Below are positions 30,012 to 38,956 of a stretch of DNA of 40,188 nucleotides, piece after piece. Origin of the DNA: a virus; the IMG/VR virus record IMGVR_UViG_3300037258_000847, positions 1 through 40,188 of that record. The stretch is one strand, 5' to 3'. A program made the translations under genes and the position numbers. Under the pieces are notes generated by a model. The model had not been told where the DNA came from. It made no database searches and was given only the letters and a program-made list of their open reading frames with translations. The stretch's first letter is position 1; each line of letters starts with the position of its first letter.

Positions 30012-31279
30012 CACAAAACCCACTCGAAGACCGCGACGCCTTGGGCGCCGGCACCGCCGGTCGCGCCGGCGCCGCCGCCAGAACCGTACGCCTGGCCCGC
30101 CCTCGCGCCGGTGCCGGACGACGCTCCGCCACCGCCCCAGAACGAGGCGCCTCCCTGACCTTGGGCCGTGCTGGACGACCCCGTGCTGCCGTCGCCGCCA
30201 GCGATGCGAAGGTCGCAGTTCGAGCTGGCCGTGCCGCCGGCGCCGTCCGTGGCGGTCGTCGTGCCGCCGCCAGGCCCGGCGGTCCACGTGGTGGGGCCGT
30301 CAGAAAAAGAACTCGCCGAACCGGTGGCGGTCGCCGCAGGGCCGGGGCCGATGAATCCGGAAAGGTTGACGCTTGGGCCGATCCCGGAGAACGTTGCCGT
30401 GCACGTGGCTCCGGCCCCGCCTCCGCCCCCGGTGCTGATGTTGGCACCTCCGCCGCCTGGGCCGGTGAGGGTCATCTTGTAGGCCGTCGCCGTCGTGCTG
30501 TTCGACGGCGTCGTGAACGTGAACGATCCCGTGGCCGTGATGGACGCCGTGTTGAACTGCGGAACGGGGATCGTGGGCGGGTTGGAGGCCGCCGCGGTGA
30601 CCCGGCCGTCGGCCGCGACGGTGATGTTCGCGTTGACGTAGCTCCCCGCGCCGACACCGCTGGCCGCGATGGTCGCGTTGGGCAACGTTCCCGCCAAGGA
30701 GCCGCCGAGGGTTCCGACGTTGGCCGCGGCAACGCCGGGGGCCATGCCGGGATTCGGCAGGTTTCCGGTCAGCACGCCGCCGACGGCCGGCGTGCAGGTG
30801 TTGATCCAGTTCGCCCCGCCGGTGTCTGGATCGCTGGTGTTGCCGTCGACGGTTGAAATCCAGACGCAGCCCGGGGTGGAGGCATTGCCCAGCATGGCCC
30901 ACGCCGGATAGCCGCCGATCGCCGTCGAATAGCTGGGATCGTAGAGAACCTGCGCGCCGGCGCCCTGCCACCGCGTCCACTGCGAGAGTTGGCAGAGGAC
31001 GCCGTTGAAGTCCTGCCCGGAGGGCGGCACGCCGCCGACGTTCGGCGGCAGGAAGGTGACCGGCGGGAACCCGTCGCTCCAGGAGGCGCGCCCCGGCGTG
31101 ATGGATATCTGAGACGGGATCGGCATCGGACAGGTGATGTTGGAACCCGGCGCCGTGCTGCCCCACGTCGTCGGCACCTTGGTCGGGATGGAAGAGTAGT
31201 TCATCGCGTGCGCGGTGCCGATGGCGGTCCACGCCGCCAGCAGGGCGATGATGACGTTGCGCGCTGTTCGCATTCTCAT
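30011..31279 (-). CDS. Glycine-rich fibre-position protein with signal peptide
   Basis: Encodes 422 residues from the ATG at 31279; ATG 31273 is an alternative. The signal peptide (RNVIIALLAAWTAIGTAHA) is followed by ITCPMPIPSQISITPGRASW, a domain with GQDFNGVLCQLSQWTRWQ and YPAWAMLGNASTPGCVWIS that is usual in phage tail-fibre N-terminal regions. A Gly/Ala/Ser-rich shaft (TGPGGGGANISTGGGGGAGA) ends in a polyglycine-type tip (FWGGGGASS, then FEWVL). The same fibre region in other phages normally lacks a signal peptide. Cysteines are paired here too. Confidence 0.7.
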   Translation of the reverse strand: MRMRTARNVIIALLAAWTAIGTAHAMNYSSIPTKVPTTWGSTAPGSNITCPMPIPSQISITPGRASWSDGFPPVTFLPPNVGGVPPSGQDFNGVLCQLSQWTRWQGAGAQVLYDPSYSTAIGGYPAWAMLGNASTPGCVWISTVDGNTSDPDTGGANWINTCTPAVGGVLTGNLPNPGMAPGVAAANVGTLGGSLAGTLPNATIAASGVGAGSYVNANITVAADGRVTAAASNPPTIPVPQFNTASITATGSFTFTTPSNSTTATAYKMTLTGPGGGGANISTGGGGGAGATCTATFSGIGPSVNLSGFIGPGPAATATGSASSFSDGPTTWTAGPGGGTTTATDGAGGTASSNCDLRIAGGDGSTGSSSTAQGQGGASFWGGGGASSGTGARAGQAYGSGGGAGATGGAGAQGVAVFEWVL

Positions 31280-31284
31280 CCCCG

Positions 31285-31962
31285 TTACGTCGGCGCCGAA
31301 ATCGACACTGAAACCCCAGACGTCCTCGGGAGCACTCCCGAGAGCGCTATCGCACGCTGCACCGGACTGAGCACGAAATCGAAGGTGTAGGTCATCGTCA
31401 GGTTGAGTCCGTCCGCCACATAGCACTTTCCCAACCCGGCGAACAAGTTCAGGAGGAGCTGGTTGATCGACGGGATCGACCCGTCGCAAATGTTCGCCAG
31501 CGCCTTCGCCAGCACCAGCGGGCGGTAGGCGGCGTCGGTGAGGGTGAAGTTGTTGGTGACGGTTTCGCCGGAGAAGAACGGCCCCTGCCCGAAGCCGGTG
31601 CGCTCCGTCGGATCGCCGGCCTCCTGAAATCCCAGGTAGTCGCCGCCGACGACGGGGAGGGCGAGGACGCGGCCGACGCCGACGATGCGGCCCCACACGT
31701 CGAGGCCGTACCCCACCGCAGTGTCGACGTTCCACATCGTGTCGTAGAACAGGTCCATGTTCTCGGTCTCGTCGACGTACTGCGCCATGTTGGTGCAGAG
31801 CTGGTCGATGATCGAGCTGTTGCTGTATTGACTGATCATCGTCGTCCAGACGTCGAACGGCGCGACGTCGCCGATCGGCGAGAACCCGATGACGAAGCCG
31901 CCGATGAAGTTCTGTCCCGGCGCGGCTCCCAGGTTGTACCTCGGATAGGGAGGCCCGCTCAC
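31285..31962 (-). CDS. DUF2612 baseplate/tail protein
   Basis: Encodes 225 residues from the GTG at 31962 (GTGA overlap). Motifs [43 protein letters not shown]-type YLGFQEAG, then [20 protein letters not shown] and [15 protein letters not shown] fit DUF2612, a family found after baseplate J in contractile phages. It probably links the baseplate periphery to fibres. Confidence 0.85.
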   Translation of the reverse strand: MSGPPYPRYNLGAAPGQNFIGGFVIGFSPIGDVAPFDVWTTMISQYSNSSIIDQLCTNMAQYVDETENMDLFYDTMWNVDTAVGYGLDVWGRIVGVGRVLALPVVGGDYLGFQEAGDPTERTGFGQGPFFSGETVTNNFTLTDAAYRPLVLAKALANICDGSIPSINQLLLNLFAGLGKCYVADGLNLTMTYTFDFVLSPVQRAIALSGVLPRTSGVSVSISAPT

Positions 31963-33842
31963 GAGAAGACCACGCTGATGTTGGAGGCCGCTATGGTCGG
32001 CTCCTGCGCGATGCCAACCGGAACTATGTTCTGGTTCGCCGCGACGTCGACGATACGGACGTTGGCCCGGAGCGACGCGCTCGACGCCGTCGTCGCGAGG
32101 GACGTGACGTAAACTCCGGCGCCGCCGGGCGTGCCGCTGGTCTGGCTCAGGATCGCGGTGTTGGTCGGCACCCCGGTGCCGGTGATGATGTCGCCCACGG
32201 CGATGGTTCCGGTGACCGCCGATGCCGTGAGGTTGGCGCCGGAGGCGTTGCCGGTGAACGCCGCCCCGGCCACGGTCTGCGAGGCGCTGACGGTGTAGGT
32301 GCCAACGCCGCCGGACCCGCTGACGAAGGCCGTGATCGTCGTGCCGACCATGATGTTGGACGCGGCGTCGAAGCCGGTGATCCAGTCGCCGACGGCGATG
32401 GGGCCGCCGGACGTCACCGCCGTCACCGTCAAGGTCGTGCCGGCGATCCATCCGACCACTATGTTGCCGGTGTTGGCGGAGCCGACCGTGGCGGACTTCA
32501 CCGAGGCCCAAGACCCCAGCGCGGCGACCGGCACGGTGTACTGGCTGGCGTAGATCGTGGAGGCGATGCGCGCCCGCGGCGGCACCGGAAGGTTCGTCGC
32601 CGGGTTCGACGTCATCGCGGTCGAGGTGACGTTCTGCGGCAAGCTCACCGTGTAGGTGCCGGCGTTGCCGACGCCGCTGATCAGCGACGCGATCTTCGTG
32701 CCGGGGACGATGCCGGCTCCGGAGACGGACTGGCCGACGGCGACGGTGCCCGACGCCACGGCGGTGACGGTCATCACCGTCCCGGAGATCGATGCGGTGA
32801 AAGACGCGCCGGAGTTGGCCCCGTTGAAGGCGTTGATGATGGCGTTCTGCACCTGCGTGACGGCGTCTGCCGGCACCGACGCGCTGTTCTGGATGACGAT
32901 GTTGAAGTAGACCGGCAGCGGACTCGGTATCTGAAACAAGATGTTGTAGGACGGGTACGGCGGCGAGTAGGCCGGGTTTTTGTCCTCCACCGTGACGAAG
33001 GTCCCGCCGTTCATCGCGATTCCGGGCGGCTTCTTCGACCATATCGCCTGCGCGACGGCGGCGGCGGAGCCGCCGGTGACGGCGACGTAGACAGAGTTGG
33101 GGATGATCAGAACGCCGCCGATGTCCAGCCCGTCCGGGGTCGGGTTGTCGATGACGTAGGCGTCGAGGACGCCGGGCACGCCGAGCACGGCGCCCAAGAT
33201 GGCGGTGTTGGAGTTGACGGCGTTGGCCGCGACGGACTGCTGCCGCCTCTGCTCGAACTGCTGCGACGTTTCCGTGTTCTGGCCGACGACGCCGGAGACC
33301 AGAGTGGCCGAATCCCATCCCGGGATGGACTGGTAAATCTTGACCGAGGCAGGGATTGGGATCGGCCCCGGGACCGTGCAGGCGAACGCCAGCGTTATCG
33401 TGCCGCCGCCGGCCGGGAGCGTGCCGGCCCCGGTGCACTGGTAAAGGTTACCCGAGGGATCGATGACGACGCCGTAGCTCGCCGGCCCGGCCGGGATCGC
33501 GGCGCTGGTGCCGTTGCAGTTGATCTGGAGCACCGTCGGCTCCGCCGGCAGGCGCTCGAGGAAGCTGAGCCGGGCGATGGCGTCCTGCATCCTGCCCGTC
33601 GAATAGGCCGGATCTATCTGCGTCGCGTAGTAGAGGACGTATTGGTTCGAGTCGTTGATCGCCGCCGCGGTGCTGGATGCCAATTGGCCCTGCGGGGTCG
33701 AGCCATTCCAGTTGAATGTGACGTTGAAGGCGACGTTGTAGTCCTGTTGGACGCCGGCAAGGATCGCCGGCGCCGACGGCGCCTGCGGGCCGTTGGCCCC
33801 CCACGATATGGCTGGAACTGAAGTCGTTCCGACGTTCGCCAT
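31959..33842 (-). CDS. Baseplate J-like protein with inserted beta repeats
   Basis: Encodes 627 residues from the ATG at 33842. The N-terminal part (about 1-330) has gpJ features such as [35 protein letters not shown] and [16 protein letters not shown]. Residues about 345-600 carry three divergent copies of a beta unit with SGT..VTAV.SG.IAVG and GTYTVS, typical of phage adhesin-like insertions. The C-terminus ([20 protein letters not shown]) returns to the baseplate pattern. It forms part of the baseplate wedge; the inserts may be exposed at the periphery. Confidence 0.85.
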   Translation of the reverse strand: MANVGTTSVPAISWGANGPQAPSAPAILAGVQQDYNVAFNVTFNWNGSTPQGQLASSTAAAINDSNQYVLYYATQIDPAYSTGRMQDAIARLSFLERLPAEPTVLQINCNGTSAAIPAGPASYGVVIDPSGNLYQCTGAGTLPAGGGTITLAFACTVPGPIPIPASVKIYQSIPGWDSATLVSGVVGQNTETSQQFEQRRQQSVAANAVNSNTAILGAVLGVPGVLDAYVIDNPTPDGLDIGGVLIIPNSVYVAVTGGSAAAVAQAIWSKKPPGIAMNGGTFVTVEDKNPAYSPPYPSYNILFQIPSPLPVYFNIVIQNSASVPADAVTQVQNAIINAFNGANSGASFTASISGTVMTVTAVASGTVAVGQSVSGAGIVPGTKIASLISGVGNAGTYTVSLPQNVTSTAMTSNPATNLPVPPRARIASTIYASQYTVPVAALGSWASVKSATVGSANTGNIVVGWIAGTTLTVTAVTSGGPIAVGDWITGFDAASNIMVGTTITAFVSGSGGVGTYTVSASQTVAGAAFTGNASGANLTASAVTGTIAVGDIITGTGVPTNTAILSQTSGTPGGAGVYVTSLATTASSASLRANVRIVDVAANQNIVPVGIAQEPTIAASNISVVFS

Positions 33843-34222
33843 CAGCCGGTTCCCTGCGGTTGGACAACCGAGAAGTTGGCGTACGAGGTCTGGCCGGAGA
33901 CCGCAGTGACCTGGACTTGGCCGGCCAAGGCGCGGTTGTCGAACGATGCAATGAAGACCTGCGCCGACGCGACGTCAGGCACCGTTTCGGCCGCGGCCTC
34001 GAGCTGCGCCTTGAGGAGCGCGATCGACGGCGCCTGGCCCAAAATCTGCGTCTTCCAGGGCACGCCGATGGTCGTGTCCCAGTAATACTCGCCGAGGAAC
34101 AGCTTTATCGCCGAGGCGGCGTCTTGCGCCAAGCTGTACGGTTCCGAGGCCACGGCGATGTTGCCGTTGGCGTCGACGACGAGGTCCCAAGTTCCGATGT
34201 CGAGCAAAAGCGTCGATGCCAT
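33842..34222 (-). CDS. gp25/gpW-like baseplate wedge protein
   Basis: Encodes 126 residues from the ATG at 34222. Motifs [50 protein letters not shown] and the C-terminal [13 protein letters not shown] follow the gp25-like wedge family, which joins the sheath start to the baseplate. Its position directly before the J-like gene is standard. It is joined to that gene by a short overlap. Confidence 0.85.
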   Translation of the reverse strand: MASTLLLDIGTWDLVVDANGNIAVASEPYSLAQDAASAIKLFLGEYYWDTTIGVPWKTQILGQAPSIALLKAQLEAAAETVPDVASAQVFIASFDNRALAGQVQVTAVSGQTSYANFSVVQPQGTG

Positions 34223-34229
34223 CTTGCCC

Positions 34230-34868
34230 TCATCCCACCGGAGGCCCGGTCTCGCCCGGGGCGGCGGTGACGGCGTGGGTGTGCATCGTCGCGCTGATAC
34301 CGTTCACCGTGAAGTCTCCCCCGGCGGCCGTGGTGACCGCGATTCCGGTCGCCGAGGTCTGTAGCACATTTCCCGGCTTGTCGGCGAAGGCCAAGGTGCC
34401 GTCAGATTTGAGCCAGATCGTTGCCGCCGGCACCGCGTTGAGGCAACCGCCGACGTAGACGCCGTCGGCGACGTTGTAGCGGCGCCGCGAGCCGGGGGTG
34501 ACCGATTGGCCGAGGTTCTTGGCGACCGTGGACGAGTCGCGGTCGGCGCAGATCACGTAGCCGACGTCGCCGACGGCGGGGTCGGCGATGATCGCCCAAG
34601 GCCCGAACTGGAAGCGCCAGCACTGGAGGCCGAAGATCGTGCCGTGCGCGACGGCGTACCCGTTGCCGTCGATCTGGCTGACCAGCGGCAGGACATCGAC
34701 GGTGGCCGGCGACGCCGGCGAGCCGGTGCCCGGATGCACGGCGACAACCTTGACCAGCTTCATGATGTCCATGCGGGCGATGATCTGCTTGACGACGCGC
34801 GCGATGGCGTTGAGGTCGGAGGCGCCGTCGTCGGGACCGACTTGGCCGTAACCGAAGGCGTCGCTCAC
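34230..34868 (-). CDS. gpV/gp45-like baseplate spike protein
   Basis: Encodes 212 residues from the GTG at 34868 (GTGA overlap). An OB-like region (VKVVAVHPGTGSPASPATVD, then WAIIADPAVGDVGYVICADR) is followed by a beta-helix segment (LKSDGTLAFADKPGNVLQTS). The tip-type end GISATMHTHAVTAAP carries H-T-H, the iron-binding motif of phage spike tips. It should be the trimeric membrane-piercing spike. Confidence 0.85.
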   Translation of the reverse strand: MSDAFGYGQVGPDDGASDLNAIARVVKQIIARMDIMKLVKVVAVHPGTGSPASPATVDVLPLVSQIDGNGYAVAHGTIFGLQCWRFQFGPWAIIADPAVGDVGYVICADRDSSTVAKNLGQSVTPGSRRRYNVADGVYVGGCLNAVPAATIWLKSDGTLAFADKPGNVLQTSATGIAVTTAAGGDFTVNGISATMHTHAVTAAPGETGPPVG

Positions 34869-35914
34869 GATTTCACCGCCGGCGGAACGCCCGCGTTGAC
34901 GCCGACGGGCTGGCACACCGCGGTCGCCATCCAGTCCCCGTCCGGGATCAAGGAATCAAGAGCGAGGTCCAGGCTGAAGACGTTCCACGTCTTGTTGGCC
35001 TGCGGGATGTCGCTTTGGACTCGGATGTTGCCGCCTAAGACGACGTCCGGATTGAAGACCATCTTCACGACGAGGAACCCGTTCTGCGCGAAGGAAGGAT
35101 AGCCTATCATGCCGGTGTCGGGCGAGATCAGGGGAACGTTGGTTTGAGAAGTGCGGGAGCCGCCGATCGGCCAGATCGCCAATTTCGTTCCGCCGTCGAC
35201 GAGCTGGGCGTGGATGAAGGCGTGCTCGGCGGCCTGATAAAGTTGCTGGAGCAGTGTGCCGGGAAAGTACGGGTTGGAGATCGAGCCGGTGACGCCGTTG
35301 TTCTCGAACGGAACGCCGAGCTTCTGCGCGAACCCCTGCATGATCGAGACTATCGAGGTCGGCCCGGTGAAGCTGCTCGGCGCCGCCGACTGGACGGCGT
35401 CGATGAGTCCGCCGTACGCGGTGATGCGGAAGGGGACGTCTGGCATGCTGTTGTAGTCGCCGAAGGCGAACCAGAACGTGCCGCCGAAGACGACCGGGAA
35501 CCCCGTCGGTGGCACCTGCACCGCGTTGAGCGACGAAGCGTCGGAAACGCTGGAGGCGCCGGCGCTGACGATGATGCTGTTCTTGGAGACGGAGTTGATC
35601 ACGACCCCGAGCGTGGCCAGCTGGTTCATCAAGCTTTGCGAAAGCCCGTATATCGATATGTCGGCGAAGCTGGCGCTCGGAGCGCTGGCGTTGCTGATCC
35701 TGACCCGCGACCGGTATCCCAAGAAGTTGTAGGTGCCAGGCTGCGCCGTGCTCTGGGCCTCGGCAAACGACGTTATCTGGTTGTTTTGGGCGTCGGACGG
35801 AACGCTCACCAAGAAATTCAGCAGCTTCTGCGTGAAGCTGGGCTGGCTGGCGAACGTCGCCGGCGCCGTCGATAGCGGCGGCGACGGCGCGTTGATCGTG
35901 ATCTGCTGCGTCAT
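34865..35914 (-). CDS. Baseplate hub protein
   Basis: Encodes 349 residues from the ATG at 35914; the first part of the longer frame is a shadow. Strand-rich domains (YRSRVRISNASAPSASFADI, FGGTFWFAFGDYNSMPDVPF), a central helix (SIVSIMQGFAQKLGVPFEN) and LLQQLYQAAEHAFIHAQLVD, then a beta domain ending near LDSLIPDGDWMATAV, match the hub (gp27/gpD-like) proteins that hold the spike. Its place before the gpV-like gene supports this. Confidence 0.75.
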   Translation of the reverse strand: MTQQITINAPSPPLSTAPATFASQPSFTQKLLNFLVSVPSDAQNNQITSFAEAQSTAQPGTYNFLGYRSRVRISNASAPSASFADISIYGLSQSLMNQLATLGVVINSVSKNSIIVSAGASSVSDASSLNAVQVPPTGFPVVFGGTFWFAFGDYNSMPDVPFRITAYGGLIDAVQSAAPSSFTGPTSIVSIMQGFAQKLGVPFENNGVTGSISNPYFPGTLLQQLYQAAEHAFIHAQLVDGGTKLAIWPIGGSRTSQTNVPLISPDTGMIGYPSFAQNGFLVVKMVFNPDVVLGGNIRVQSDIPQANKTWNVFSLDLALDSLIPDGDWMATAVCQPVGVNAGVPPAVKS

Positions 35915-36222
35915 GCCGCGGCGGCCAAATCGGATTCGGAAAGGTAGAGGAGAAGAAAGCGCGTCCCGATTTGGTTGAAGACCGGGTCGCTGGCACCCTG
36001 CGTGTCGTACCACGAGAAATCGCCGTCGAAGCCGAGGTAGGCCGACCGCACGATGCGGTTGCGGTTCTGGCAAAGCACGCTGTTGATGACCGGCTCCCCG
36101 GCGACGGCCACGCTCATGAAGAGTCCATAGGCGTACTGCGCGATCGTGATCGTCACCGACTGGCTGCCGAGCTGGCAGGTCAGCTGTTGATTGGGGACGG
36201 CCTGCGCTTGGATGGTCTGCAT
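35911..36222 (-). CDS. Baseplate plug protein
   Basis: Encodes 103 residues from the ATG at 36222. The small beta protein (QQLTCQLGSQSVTITIAQYA, SVLCQNRNRIVRSAYLGFDG, RFLLLYL) has the pattern of the phage baseplate plug family (Pam3 gp18-like). It overlaps the hub gene by 4 bases and follows the Dit-like gene, the normal order. Confidence 0.75.
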   Translation of the reverse strand: MQTIQAQAVPNQQLTCQLGSQSVTITIAQYAYGLFMSVAVAGEPVINSVLCQNRNRIVRSAYLGFDGDFSWYDTQGASDPVFNQIGTRFLLLYLSESDLAAAA

Positions 36223-36223
36223 C

Positions 36224-36826
36224 TCAGCCTATCCCCGCCGAGGTGACGGCGCTTTGGGTCGATTGGTCCGTCGGCGGCGCCGCAGCGTTGCCGACGCCGA
36301 CCTGCCCGGCCGTGACCGGACTTTGCGTGGATTGGAATTGCGCCGTCGCCGTCTCCAAGACTTCGGTGAGCCAGAGGTCGACGACGACGAGGCCGACGTT
36401 CGCCGCCTCGCGGTCGTAGTCGCGGTGCGTGAAGTTGTAGCCGAGGAAGACGTTCTCCGGCGTCACGACGTCGTACAATTCCGTCGTGCTCATGACGGCG
36501 TCGACGGACTGCAGCATCTCCTGCCGGTTCAGCGTGCCGGCACCGGCGGAGAACCGGCAGCGGATCTCGGACGGCATCTGAACCTTGTTATAGGTCTGGA
36601 ACGACCCCTGCTCGACTGGATAGGTGGAGACCTTCCAGTCCTGCGAGTAGTTGAAGCCGATCTGGCTGTCGTACGTCAGCACCGGGAAGCCGTCGAGGTA
36701 GATGCCCCACTGCGGCGCGAAGAATCCGAGTATCTCGGAGACGACGTCGGCGAGGAGCAGAACGACGTCGTTGGCCCCGTAGCTGTTGAGCGGCGGCACG
36801 CCGGGAACGTCGGGGATGTCTGTCAT
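36224..36826 (-). CDS. Dit-like tail/baseplate protein
   Basis: Encodes 200 residues from the ATG at 36826 (ATGA overlap with the tape measure stop). Its core (IYLDGFPVLTYDSQIGFNYS, then WKVSTYPVEQGSFQTYNKVQ) matches the N-terminal domain of Dit-like/baseplate proteins that connect tube and baseplate. Residues near 110-160 carry VVTPENVFLGYNFTHRDYDR. The C-terminus is a flexible Ser/Thr/Gln-rich tail. Confidence 0.75.
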   Translation of the reverse strand: MTDIPDVPGVPPLNSYGANDVVLLLADVVSEILGFFAPQWGIYLDGFPVLTYDSQIGFNYSQDWKVSTYPVEQGSFQTYNKVQMPSEIRCRFSAGAGTLNRQEMLQSVDAVMSTTELYDVVTPENVFLGYNFTHRDYDREAANVGLVVVDLWLTEVLETATAQFQSTQSPVTAGQVGVGNAAAPPTDQSTQSAVTSAGIG

Positions 36827-38304
36827 CAAACCAGCCCCGTGTTGATGCCGCTGAGCATGGAATAGCGCTTGATGGAGTCTGGGATCTGGTCGGCCACCGC
36901 GGCTGGATCGGCCTTGCTGGACGTGACGGTGATGCTTCCGATGGTGACCGAACTCGTCTTGTTGCCGGCACCGCCAGACTTGCTGCCGGCGTCCAAGACG
37001 TGCGTTCCTTCCCCCTTCATCATGCCGCGGATCAGCGCCATTATGACCGCGTTGTCGTTCAGGTTTGGCACGTCTCCAGCCCCGAGTCCGGTCGACTTCA
37101 TCATCTGGCCGAGGTAACTGCTGTCAGGGTTTCCGACCCATCGCTTCTGGATCTGCGCCAAAGTCAGGCCTTGGTATTGATCGTGGAGAAGGCGTCCCGC
37201 CGCGTTGGCACCGGTGTCCCAGTCCGGAAAGATCGCGAAGCCGCCGGCATCCTGACCTGTCGCGCCGTAGGAACGCGTCGTCGCGGTGTATTTCACGTTT
37301 CCGGGATTGTTGTTGCGGTCGCCGCGGGTGCCGGTGCTGGCAGTTGCGGGCGGCCCCGGCGTTGATGCCGAAGGCGACGGCCCGAACGTTTCCTCGGCCG
37401 CCTTGGGACCGACGATGACCTTGGTGAAGTCGTACCAGAAGCCGCGGTCGTTCTTGATGCCGGCTCGGGCGTCGGGAGCCTTGTAAAGCTCGCCGCTGAA
37501 GATGGCGCCGATGGTTTTGAACAGGGTCAGCAGCGCGTTGGCCGCAAATGTCAGCGCGGGGAAGCCGTATCTGGCAAGGTTGTCCAAAGCCGTGCTCAAC
37601 TGCGCTTGTTTCGATTGAAGGTCCTCCGCGTCGGCGACGCTCTCTTTCGTTGCTGCCCCCCATTTCTCGATTTCCTCGCGGAATTTCGCCAAGTTTTTCA
37701 TGCCTTCGAGCAGCAAGAACATCATGTTCTCGTTGCCGCCGACGCCTGGAATCTGCTGAAGCCAAAATCTCTGGTCCCGCGGCGATTGTCCTTGCAGAGA
37801 TTCCATGATCTTCATCAGCGCTTGGTCTGGTGACTCCCGTCTCCAATCAACGCTGGCCGTATTAAGAAGTCGCGCGAACCCCGAACTCGGCCTCGCGTTG
37901 CCCATCCGCATCTGCTGGAACATGTCGTTCAGGCCGGCGAACGCGGCGTCGGCGTCGCCTTGGTTGCCGCCGACCTCCTTGACCATGTTCCCCCACACCG
38001 ACAGTTCGTGGGTTGCCATTCCTATCGAATGTGCGAGGCGTCCGGTGTGGGCGTCCATCGTGGCTATCTTGTCGATGAACGACGCCGCCTCTCCTCCGAT
38101 GAAGCCGGCCACGAGTCCGGCCGCTCCGCGCCTCAGAAAGCTGAACACCTCAGAGATTTTTGCGCCGCTGATCTCGAAGTCTCGCCCGAAACTCTCCAGC
38201 GACCGCCTGCTCTTGTTGAGGTCTTGTTCAAGCGTCCTCTGCCCCTCCTCGAAGTTGGAGGGATCGAGGCCAACCATGACGACCAGCTCATCGATGACCG
38301 ACAT
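36826..38304 (-). CDS. Short tail tape measure protein with lysozyme-like C-terminal domain
   Basis: Encodes 492 residues from the ATG at 38304. The first part is helical with a coiled-coil start (FEEGQRTLEQDLNKSRRSLE) and hydrophobic segments (FLRRGAAGLVAGFIGGEAAS, ALTFAANALLTLF) typical of tape measures. Residues about 328-435 (RGDRNNNPGNVKY, GGFAIFPDWDTGANAAGRLL, LTLAQIQKRW) match the NNPGN-type muralytic domain found in tail-associated proteins. Such a short tape measure implies a short tail, and the C-terminal domain would open peptidoglycan on entry. Confidence 0.85.
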   Translation of the reverse strand: MSVIDELVVMVGLDPSNFEEGQRTLEQDLNKSRRSLESFGRDFEISGAKISEVFSFLRRGAAGLVAGFIGGEAASFIDKIATMDAHTGRLAHSIGMATHELSVWGNMVKEVGGNQGDADAAFAGLNDMFQQMRMGNARPSSGFARLLNTASVDWRRESPDQALMKIMESLQGQSPRDQRFWLQQIPGVGGNENMMFLLLEGMKNLAKFREEIEKWGAATKESVADAEDLQSKQAQLSTALDNLARYGFPALTFAANALLTLFKTIGAIFSGELYKAPDARAGIKNDRGFWYDFTKVIVGPKAAEETFGPSPSASTPGPPATASTGTRGDRNNNPGNVKYTATTRSYGATGQDAGGFAIFPDWDTGANAAGRLLHDQYQGLTLAQIQKRWVGNPDSSYLGQMMKSTGLGAGDVPNLNDNAVIMALIRGMMKGEGTHVLDAGSKSGGAGNKTSSVTIGSITVTSSKADPAAVADQIPDSIKRYSMLSGINTGLV

Positions 38305-38305
38305 C

Positions 38306-38500
38306 TCATCCCGCCTTCTTCGCCGCGCGCTTGTCCAAGACGTTTTTGTTGTACGCCTCCACGGCGGCGAGTTCGATCAGATCGTAGAGGTCGCGGAGGC
38401 CGTAAACGGTCTGCAGCTCATGCAGCGTCGCCAGCCCGCTCCGGACTACGAGGTAGACTCTGGCTGCGACGTTGACCGGTCGGAGGAGTCCGGCGGGGGC
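38306..38500 (-). CDS. -1 frame extension of the tail assembly chaperone
   Basis: This frame lies between the chaperone and the tape measure. It has no ATG, GTG or TTG until very near its end. It codes for ordered helical sequence (VNVAARVYLVVRSGLATLHE, then TVYGLRDLYDLIELAAVEAY) and stops at 38306, two bases before the tape measure start. It overlaps the chaperone gene in the -1 frame. It is best explained as the extension made by programmed frameshifting, as for the G/GT pair of lambda. The fused product would be about 215 residues. Confidence 0.7.
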   Translation of the reverse strand, partial: APAGLLRPVNVAARVYLVVRSGLATLHELQTVYGLRDLYDLIELAAVEAYNKNVLDKRAAKKAG

Positions 38501-38952
38501 TTCATCATGATCTTCTTGTAGAGCGCGGATACTGCCGCGCTCACGGAAAAATTTAGGTGCAGCGTGAGGACCTCCCCCCTCAGCCACATCCTCGTGGCCA
38601 CCTCCGCGATGTCGTCCTCGCTGACAAGGTCGAACGCCATGTGAGGATTCTTGGGGTCGCGGACGATCTTCACGCACTGCAAAAGCTCGTCGAGCAGCGG
38701 GATCATGGTGCCGGGATCGCTGGTGCCGCGGAGGAAGGTGTTGATGCCGAGGATCGCGATGCCTTCCATGCCGATGCCGGACCAGTCCAGCGGGAGCTGG
38801 CCGGCGCCGTTGTTGGCGGCGAACATCATGCGGAGGCCCCAGTTCTCGGCCCTCGCGGAGTCCCACTCCGTGATCCTGTAGAGCTTGTCCTTGTCCCGGT
38901 TCCGCGTGCCGGGAAACTCGGGGACGCGGACGATGACCGTTTCCCTGCTCAT
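38446..38952 (-). CDS. Tail assembly chaperone
   Basis: Encodes 168 residues from the ATG at 38952. It lies between the tail tube and tape measure genes, the fixed place of the chaperone that coats the tape measure before tube growth. The sequence contains VPEFPGTRNRDKDKLYRITE, ENWGLRMMFAANNG and IPLLDELLQCVKIVRDP, a pattern usual for this position in DUF3383-type myophages. The last 15 residues are the low-complexity end used when no frameshift takes place. The role is assigned by position and the frameshift layout. Confidence 0.75.
   Translation of the reverse strand: MSRETVIVRVPEFPGTRNRDKDKLYRITEWDSARAENWGLRMMFAANNGAGQLPLDWSGIGMEGIAILGINTFLRGTSDPGTMIPLLDELLQCVKIVRDPKNPHMAFDLVSEDDIAEVATRMWLRGEVLTLHLNFSVSAAVSALYKKIMMKPPPDSSDRSTSQPESTS
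38494..38500 (-). promoter_or_regulatory. Candidate -1 frameshift site (GCCCCCG)
   Basis: Read leftward the zero-frame codons AAG CCC CCG contain a run of five C. Slipping back one base gives GCC CCC and enters the frame of the extension. It is not a perfect X-XXY-YYZ heptamer, so this is the best candidate in the overlap, not a certain site. Confidence 0.45.
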
Positions 38953-38956
38953 GGGA

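Noticed and set aside
27188-31279. Diversity-generating retroelement around the fibre genes
   Set aside because: No reverse transcriptase and no template/variable repeat pair seen; the 48-bp repeat is a simple tandem duplication.
31285-33438. Long 717-aa frame beginning inside the J-like gene
   Set aside because: Only the last 225 codons (from the GTG at 31962) are real DUF2612; the first part is a shadow of the J gene.
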